Part shown: piece by piece, positions 5,021 through 9,461 of the stretch
Numbering within the stretch: the stretch's first letter is position 1
Layout of the letters: each line of letters opens with the position of its first letter
From: Anaerolineales bacterium UBA6663
GTDB taxonomy: Bacteria; Chloroflexota; Anaerolineae; Anaerolineales; UBA6663
Length of the DNA: 9,461 bases
Reading direction: 5' to 3'
Assembly: GCA_002455335.1 (NCBI GenBank)
Contig: DKKP01000133.1
Location: 5,508-14,968, forward strand
The notes under the pieces: generated by a model
Told to the model about the DNA's origin: nothing
Database searches by the model: none
Seen by the model: only the letters and a program-made list of their open reading frames with translations
Program-made: the position numbers and the translations under genes

Positions 5021-5923
5021 CTAAAGGATCCGGCGCCCGAACAGGCTGGCCGCCAGCTCGACGGCGAGCCGGGCGGTGCGGTTGCGTTCGTCGAGGATCG
5101 GGTTGACCTCGACCATATCGAGCGACCCGATCTTGCCGGTGTCGGCCAGGATCTCCATCAACGTATGGGCCTCCCGATAGGTCAGGCCTCCCGGCACAGG
5201 CGTGCCGACGCCGGGCGCTTCGGCCGGGTCGAGCGCGTCGAGGTCGAGGCTGACGTGGATGCGGCTCATACCCTCGAAGCGCTCGAGGATCTGACGCGCC
5301 ACGGCAGCGATTCCCTGCTCGTCGACCTCGCGCATGGTGTAGACGCGCACCCCGTGTTCGCGGAGCAGCCGGCGCTCTCCGGGGTCGAGGTCACGGGCGC
5401 CGACGATGATCGCCTGGCTTGACTTGAGCTTGGGCGTCGGCCGCCCGATCATCGTCAGTTCGGGCGCGCCAAGCCCAAGTAGCGCCGCCAGCGCCATGCC
5501 GTGCACGTTGCCTGAGGGCGTGGTGTCGGGTGTGTTGAAATCGCCGTGCGCATCGACCCAGAGCACGCCGACCTGCCCCGGCTCGGCCGTCACAGCCGAG
5601 ACGGTTCCGATGCTGAGCGAGTGGTCGCCGCCGAGGAAGATCGGGATCTCGCCGTGGTCGTCGCACCAGTGGGCGGCCTCGTAGATCGCGTTGCACACGC
5701 CCGCGATGCTCGGCAGATGTCTGGCGCGCAGCGCTTCGGGTTCATCGGGCTCCTGCTCGGGCAGCGGCACGTCGATGTTGCCGGCGTCGATGACGTGGTG
5801 CCCGAGGTCGTGCAGCGCCGGCGTCAGCCCGGCGTAACGAATCGCGCTGGGGCCCATGTCGACGCCGCGCCGCCGCTGGCCAAGGTCCATCGGAACACCG
5901 AACAGGCGCAAGGTCCTGGACAT
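5021..5923 (-). CDS. rocF: arginase (L-arginine to L-ornithine and urea)
   Basis: 300 residues, the standard length. The ATG at 5921-5923 was chosen because AAGGAGG lies 7 bases upstream. Manganese ligands are all present: H101 (GGDH), D124, H126 and D128 (DAHGD), D227 and D229 (SLDLDALDP). Substrate-side residues N130, T135, S137 and H141 (SGNVHG) and E272 (V-E-V-N-P) are also there. The numbering through H141 is identical to that of human arginase I, which supports the chosen start. D180 and E183 in R-D-L-D-P-G-E match the family's alpha-amino-binding residues and favour arginase over agmatinase. It is a cytosolic binuclear Mn hydrolase that channels arginine nitrogen to urea and ornithine. 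It lies 100 bases downstream of the MenC-family gene on the same strand, with a hairpin between them, so co-transcription is possible but not certain. Confidence 0.96.
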   Translation of the reverse strand: MSRTLRLFGVPMDLGQRRRGVDMGPSAIRYAGLTPALHDLGHHVIDAGNIDVPLPEQEPDEPEALRARHLPSIAGVCNAIYEAAHWCDDHGEIPIFLGGDHSLSIGTVSAVTAEPGQVGVLWVDAHGDFNTPDTTPSGNVHGMALAALLGLGAPELTMIGRPTPKLKSSQAIIVGARDLDPGERRLLREHGVRVYTMREVDEQGIAAVARQILERFEGMSRIHVSLDLDALDPAEAPGVGTPVPGGLTYREAHTLMEILADTGKIGSLDMVEVNPILDERNRTARLAVELAASLFGRRIL

Positions 5924-5949
5924 CCTGGTCCTCCTTCCGGGAAAGGCAC

Positions 5950-5992
5950 GGTGAGGGATGGCCCGGGTCAACGCCCCGGCCCATCCCTCACC
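5950..5992 (-). other. long hairpin between the racemase-family gene and arginase
   Basis: The stem has 12 perfect pairs (5950-5961 with 5981-5992), one C-C mismatch, five more pairs (5963-5967 with 5975-5979) and a 7-base loop. On the minus strand it is followed by GTGCCTTTCC, only three T's, before the arginase ribosome binding site. It could be a weak terminator of the upstream gene, an attenuator for arginase, or an mRNA-stabilising structure. Confidence 0.55.
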
Positions 5993-6023
5993 ATGTCTCA
6001 AGCCCATCAATCGGCCGGTTGCA

Positions 6024-7139
6024 TCATGGCCGTGGGTACCGTTGCGACCTGACCGTGACGGCCTGCAGCGCGTCGTGGTCGACCGTCACACCCAGCCCGG
6101 GGCCGGTGGGCACCGTCAGCGTGCTGTCTTCCGTGTTCAGCACGAAGGGCTCGGTGATGATGTCTTGATGGTAGTAGCGGCTCGAGGCCGAGGTGTCGCC
6201 GGGCAGCGTGAAGCCGGGCAGGGCGGTCAGCGCCAGATTGGCGGCGCGCCCGATCCCGGTCTCGAGCATCCCGCCCATCCAGACCGGCAGGCCATTAGCA
6301 TGACACAGGTCGTGGATCTGTTTGCCGACCCAATAGCCGCCGACGCGGCCGGGCTTGATGTTGATGATCTTGCAGGCATCAAGTTCGATGGCCCAGCGCG
6401 CATGGTCGACTGAGTGGATGCTCTCATCGAGACAGAGCGGCGTCTTGAGCTGAGGTTGCAGCCGGGCGTGATCGACGATGTCGTCCATGCCGAGCGGTTG
6501 TTCGAGCAGTAGAAGCCCGTAGTCGTCGAGCTCCTTGAGGTGGTCGGCATCGCCGATGCGGTAGACCGAGTTGCCGTCGCCCTGCAACAACAGGTCGGGG
6601 TGATGCTTTCGGATGATGCCGACCTCGCTGACGTCACGGCCCGGCTTGATCTTGAGTTTGACCCGCCGATAACCGTCGGCCAGGTAGCCCTCGACGACCT
6701 CGAGCAGGCGCTCGGGCGACTCCTGGATGCCGACCGAGACACCGACCTTCACCCGTTCGGCCGTGCCGCCCCAATGATCGCGCAGCGATTGCCCGGCGCG
6801 CTGGGCGAACAGATCCCACAGCGCAAGCTCGAGCCCGGCACGCGCCATCGGGTGCCCGCTGATCGGCTCGATCAGGGCGTGGTATGCGGGCACGTCGGAC
6901 AGATCGGCGTCGAGGACAAGCGGGATCAAGAAGTCTTCGAGGATGTGCCAGGCGGTCTTCGTGGATTCATATGAGTAATTTGGTATCGCGCCTGCCACGC
7001 ATTCGCCCCAGCCGGTCAGGCCATCGGCCCGGGCTTCGACGATCAGGCACTCACGATCGAGCTCGATCCAGCGCGAAGTCTGGAACGGCGAGCGTAGCGG
7101 CATCTTGACATGGTGGAGGGTGAGGGATTCGAGGCGCAT
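6024..7139 (-). CDS. menC: o-succinylbenzoate synthase / N-succinylamino acid racemase (enolase superfamily)
   Basis: 371 residues from the ATG at 7137-7139. A longer reading from 7202 would run through the promoter. Enolase-superfamily catalytic residues are all present: K161 and K163 in VKLKIKPG, metal ligands D188 (GDGN), E213 (LLEQP) and D238 (CLDES), and K262 (NIKPGRVGG). The C-terminal G-G-M-L-E-T-G-I-G-R-A and the PGDTSAS segment are characteristic of the OSBS/N-succinylamino acid racemase group, and numbering is within one residue of the Amycolatopsis racemase as I recall it. Members may make o-succinylbenzoate for menaquinone, racemise N-succinylamino acids, or both; sequence alone does not decide. 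The arginase neighbour and the absence of other men genes in the window hint at amino-acid metabolism. It is expressed from its own TATAAT promoter, apparently leaderless. Confidence 0.9.
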   Translation of the reverse strand: MRLESLTLHHVKMPLRSPFQTSRWIELDRECLIVEARADGLTGWGECVAGAIPNYSYESTKTAWHILEDFLIPLVLDADLSDVPAYHALIEPISGHPMARAGLELALWDLFAQRAGQSLRDHWGGTAERVKVGVSVGIQESPERLLEVVEGYLADGYRRVKLKIKPGRDVSEVGIIRKHHPDLLLQGDGNSVYRIGDADHLKELDDYGLLLLEQPLGMDDIVDHARLQPQLKTPLCLDESIHSVDHARWAIELDACKIINIKPGRVGGYWVGKQIHDLCHANGLPVWMGGMLETGIGRAANLALTALPGFTLPGDTSASSRYYHQDIITEPFVLNTEDSTLTVPTGPGLGVTVDHDALQAVTVRSQRYPRP

Positions 7140-7145
7140 CCCGGG

Positions 7146-7151
7146 ATTATA
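7146..7151 (-). promoter_or_regulatory. TATAAT -10 box directly before the MenC-family gene (leaderless)
   Basis: Minus-strand TATAAT is followed by six bases (CCCGGG) and then ATG, with no Shine-Dalgarno. This is the same geometry as at 1869-1881. The predicted transcript starts at or within a base or so of the ATG. A -35 box is not clear. Confidence 0.6.
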
Positions 7152-7184
7152 GGGGATCGGCGCAACCCCTGAAAGGCATACTGC

Positions 7185-7190
7185 TATACT
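7185..7190 (+). promoter_or_regulatory. TATACT -10 box before the membrane kinase
   Basis: TATACT ends ten bases before the ATG at 7201, which would give a leader of only a few bases. No Shine-Dalgarno lies between, and no good -35 is evident. It is back-to-back with the minus-strand promoter at 7146-7151, so the 61-bp gap 7140-7200 is a compact divergent control region. Confidence 0.5.
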
Positions 7191-7200
7191 CGTCGCCGGC

Positions 7201-9461
7201 ATGACGTCAAGCCTGCTCGTGCAGCGGTTCCTCGAACTCCGACCGCGCCTTATCTTGGCCGCGACGACGATCGCGCCGGCGCTTGTCGCCCTGACGTCTC
7301 TCTCGCTCTGGCTGTGGGTTACGGCGCTGTCGGTGCGTGAGCCCTTGCCCGGGCTCTACTGGTCCACGTTCGACTCGGGGCGTGTGCTCGCCGTCGACCG
7401 GAACGGCCCGGCTTACCAGGTTTTCCACCCACACGAAGACCGGATCCTGTCGGTGGATGGCCTGGCGCAGCCGGCCTTCCCGCTGCCCGCCGATCGGCAT
7501 TGGCCCGGCGCAACAGTGACGTTCGAGGTCGCCGACGTCAGCGGGGAGATCCGGCTTGTCGATTTCACGTTCCCGTCACAGACCAGCTCGAAAGTGCTGG
7601 TCGAACGGTATGTCCTGCTGTTTGTCGATCTGGTCTTCTGGCTCTGTAGCCTGATGGTGATCCCGAATGCGGATCGCTTCAACACGGGCCGACGCACGAT
7701 CCTGTACTTCTTTGCCACGCTGCAGCTGGTTGTGTTCTATACCCTGTTGACGGCGCTCGGTTGGCACAGGGGTGAGCCGTGGAATGGACTGGCAGCCGTT
7801 TCCGCGCTCTGGTTGAGCGTCCTGGCCGTGCACTTCCATTTCTGGTTTCCATTGGAGCGTCGATTGCCGGGGCTGGGTCAGTGGGCGCTGGGCGCCGCCT
7901 ATGTCTGCGCGGGGCTCTTAAGCCTGATCCGTCTGTTTGGCCCCACCCGCGAACTGCGGTTCTTCTTGTGGGGCATCCAGAACGAATTCGTCGTTGTCGC
8001 GCTCGGTTCGATCCTGATCATCGGGATCGCGAATCTTGCGGCGAAGACATCGGGTCTGACCCGCTTTCGCATTCGCCTGATCAGCCTGGCCTCTCTGGTC
8101 GGGTTTGCGCCGATGCTGTTCTTCACGGCGCTGCCGTATGCGGCGATCGCGCAACCGAACAGTCAATTCACGTATACATTCCTGTTTATCGCAGCCGTGC
8201 CGGTCGGCTATACCTATGCGATCCTGCGCTATCAACTGACGCGCTCCGACGGCGTCTCGAGCCGGGTGTTGGGCTACGTGATCACGATCCTGGCCATGGC
8301 GATCGTGCTGATCATCGGGTTCGCGGCGCTTGCCGCGTTTGGCTTGACGCCTGACGCCCTGTACTTCTTGATGGCCGCGATCGTACTGGCGTTTGCGTTC
8401 GAGCCCTTGCGCCGCCGTAGCCAGCGTTTGGCCGAGCAGTTTTTCTATCAACCCTGGGACGAATATCGCACCACTTTGAGCGGGGTCCATGAGGTCCTCT
8501 TCAGTGCTCCCGACATCTCGGTCTGGGCACGGACTTTATGTTCGCAGTTCGCGCAATCTCTGCGCGTGCGGCACGTCGGTCTGCTCTACCGAGTGTCGGG
8601 GAACGCCGCGTTTCGTCTTGTCGAGCACGACCCGCTCGCAAATGCTCAGCGACTCGATGCGGATCTGCCTGTCGCGTCGCCCGTGATCGCGACGCTCGCT
8701 GCAGCAGCCACCCCGCTCTCGGCTCGCGATCTGCATGATGCGTTGATCGGGACGCCGGTCCCGGCATCGACCCGCGCCTGGTTGGCCGACGTCGCTTATG
8801 ACCTGTGGTGGCCGATCGTGTCCCGGGGCGGCCTGCAGGCCGTGTTGCTGTTCGGGCCGCGTTCGGGTGAGTTCCAGCCGGATGAGATCGAGTTGATCGC
8901 GCTCAGCGCGCGCCAGATCGGCGTCGCGCTCGAGAACGCGCAGTTCGCGCGCGAATTGGAGCAACTCTCGCGCTCGGCGATGCAGACCCGAGATGACGAA
9001 CGGCGACGCGTTTCGCGCGAGCTTCATGACCACATCATCCAGCCGCTCGTAGGCCTGAACTTCGCGCTCTCCGCCGCACGCGAAGCGCCGGCTGCCGCTG
9101 AGGCCCGGCTGCAGGTCGCTGACTTGATCGGCCAGGTGCGTCGGATCTCGGCCGAATTGCGACCGCCGGCGCTCGACGCGGTCGGATTGCCGGCTGCGGC
9201 GCGCGGATTGACCAGGACGTTTGCGCGAACGACGGGCGCGCAGGTGAATTTCGGCGTCGCGCCCGATGAGGACCTCGAGATCCCCGAACCGCTTGCCTCG
9301 GCGTTCTTTGGCGCGCTGCGCGAGGCGCTTGCCAACATCGAAAACCATGCCCACGCCACGCAGGTCTCTGTGCAACTTGAGGCGCGGGCCGGGATGCTCA
9401 GCCTTGTGGTGCAGGATGACGGCAGCGGTTTCACGCTGCCGGCTCGCCTCGGTCAGCTGGC
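7201..9461 (+). CDS. ComP-like multi-pass membrane sensor histidine kinase, 3' end outside window
   Basis: The frame is open from ATG 7201 to the window edge (753 codons). TM1 (17-44) is followed by an extracytoplasmic segment (about 46-132) with a PDZ-like core, G-P-A followed by D-R-I-L-S-V-D-G (69-87). Further membrane helices lie near 137-155, 166-186, 197-216 (ending HFHFWFP), 227-246, 262-280, 293-316, 324-342 (ending in YAILRY), 357-380 and 385-400. A GAF domain (about 427-590) leads through a helical linker to HisKA_3 with H609 in R-E-L-H-D and an intact D610-x-x-x-Q614 phosphatase motif. The HATPase domain begins with N712 (N box) and D740-G-S-G (G1), and is then cut. The layout resembles Bacillus ComP and related Chloroflexota kinases. 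The partner regulator is presumably downstream. The ligand is unknown. Confidence 0.93.
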   Translation, partial: MTSSLLVQRFLELRPRLILAATTIAPALVALTSLSLWLWVTALSVREPLPGLYWSTFDSGRVLAVDRNGPAYQVFHPHEDRILSVDGLAQPAFPLPADRHWPGATVTFEVADVSGEIRLVDFTFPSQTSSKVLVERYVLLFVDLVFWLCSLMVIPNADRFNTGRRTILYFFATLQLVVFYTLLTALGWHRGEPWNGLAAVSALWLSVLAVHFHFWFPLERRLPGLGQWALGAAYVCAGLLSLIRLFGPTRELRFFLWGIQNEFVVVALGSILIIGIANLAAKTSGLTRFRIRLISLASLVGFAPMLFFTALPYAAIAQPNSQFTYTFLFIAAVPVGYTYAILRYQLTRSDGVSSRVLGYVITILAMAIVLIIGFAALAAFGLTPDALYFLMAAIVLAFAFEPLRRRSQRLAEQFFYQPWDEYRTTLSGVHEVLFSAPDISVWARTLCSQFAQSLRVRHVGLLYRVSGNAAFRLVEHDPLANAQRLDADLPVASPVIATLAAAATPLSARDLHDALIGTPVPASTRAWLADVAYDLWWPIVSRGGLQAVLLFGPRSGEFQPDEIELIALSARQIGVALENAQFARELEQLSRSAMQTRDDERRRVSRELHDHIIQPLVGLNFALSAAREAPAAAEARLQVADLIGQVRRISAELRPPALDAVGLPAAARGLTRTFARTTGAQVNFGVAPDEDLEIPEPLASAFFGALREALANIENHAHATQVSVQLEARAGMLSLVVQDDGSGFTLPARLGQL

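Noticed and set aside
5014..5036. GCGCCGG...CCGGCGC inverted repeat across the arginase stop codon
   Set aside because: The stem is short with a 9-base loop and partly inside coding sequence. Chance is likely in this composition, and the terminator at 4956-5006 already explains the gene junction.
5924..6010. N-terminal extension of arginase to the ATG at 6010
   Set aside because: It would run through the hairpin at 5950-5992. The ATG at 5923 has a strong ribosome binding site and gives residue numbering that matches known arginases.
8536..9375. A 279-residue minus-strand open frame
   Set aside because: It is antisense to the GAF/HisKA_3/HATPase part of the membrane kinase, whose motifs (H609, DxxxQ, N712, D740-G-S-G) are unmistakable in the plus frame.
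1..9461. CRISPR arrays, tRNA or rRNA genes, insertion sequences, integrases or attachment sites
   Set aside because: Looked for and not seen. There is no regularly spaced long repeat, no transposase-like reading frame, and the gene order is orderly and dense.

Overview
The window is GC-rich and gene-dense and looks like a Chloroflexota (Anaerolineae-type) chromosome. This is inferred from a WXG100 cassette, a GAF/HisKA_3 kinase with a NarL/LuxR regulator, lipoproteins with a G/S-L-A-C lipobox, a ComP-like membrane kinase, and TATAAT boxes placed directly against start codons. No rRNA, tRNA, CRISPR array, transposase or integrase is visible, so the taxonomic call is moderate.

Region 1 (1-1672, minus strand): five small alpha-helical WXG100/ESX-like proteins, the last one cut by the window edge. 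Each of the four complete genes has a good ribosome binding site. Three members carry the WxG turn and two have lost the tryptophan. A strong 16-bp stem-loop and two smaller inverted repeats separate the edge gene from the other four. Region 2 (1673-1880) is a divergent control region. It holds a candidate minus-strand promoter, a repeated TCCCG..CGGGA element in 21-22 bp phase, and a perfect TATAAT six bases before the GTG of the plus-strand kinase.

Region 3 (1881-4933, plus strand) is a likely four-gene operon: a soluble GAF/HisKA_3 histidine kinase, a NarL/LuxR response regulator, and two lipoproteins that share a C-terminal domain. It ends at a strong intrinsic terminator (4956-5006). The kinase and regulator would form a phosphorelay. 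The lipoproteins may be its outputs or its extracytoplasmic sensors (inference).

Region 4 (5021-7139, minus strand) holds an o-succinylbenzoate synthase/N-succinylamino acid racemase family enzyme followed by an arginase. In both, the catalytic residues known from the family are intact. Region 5 (7140-9461) is a 61-bp divergent promoter region followed by a large membrane histidine kinase that runs off the window. That kinase has an extracytoplasmic PDZ-like segment, about ten membrane helices, GAF, HisKA_3 and the start of the ATPase domain; it resembles ComP-type sensors. Two genes start directly after a TATAAT box without a Shine-Dalgarno sequence, and a third comes close to this, which suggests leaderless transcripts. 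Genes inside the operons use ordinary Shine-Dalgarno sites.
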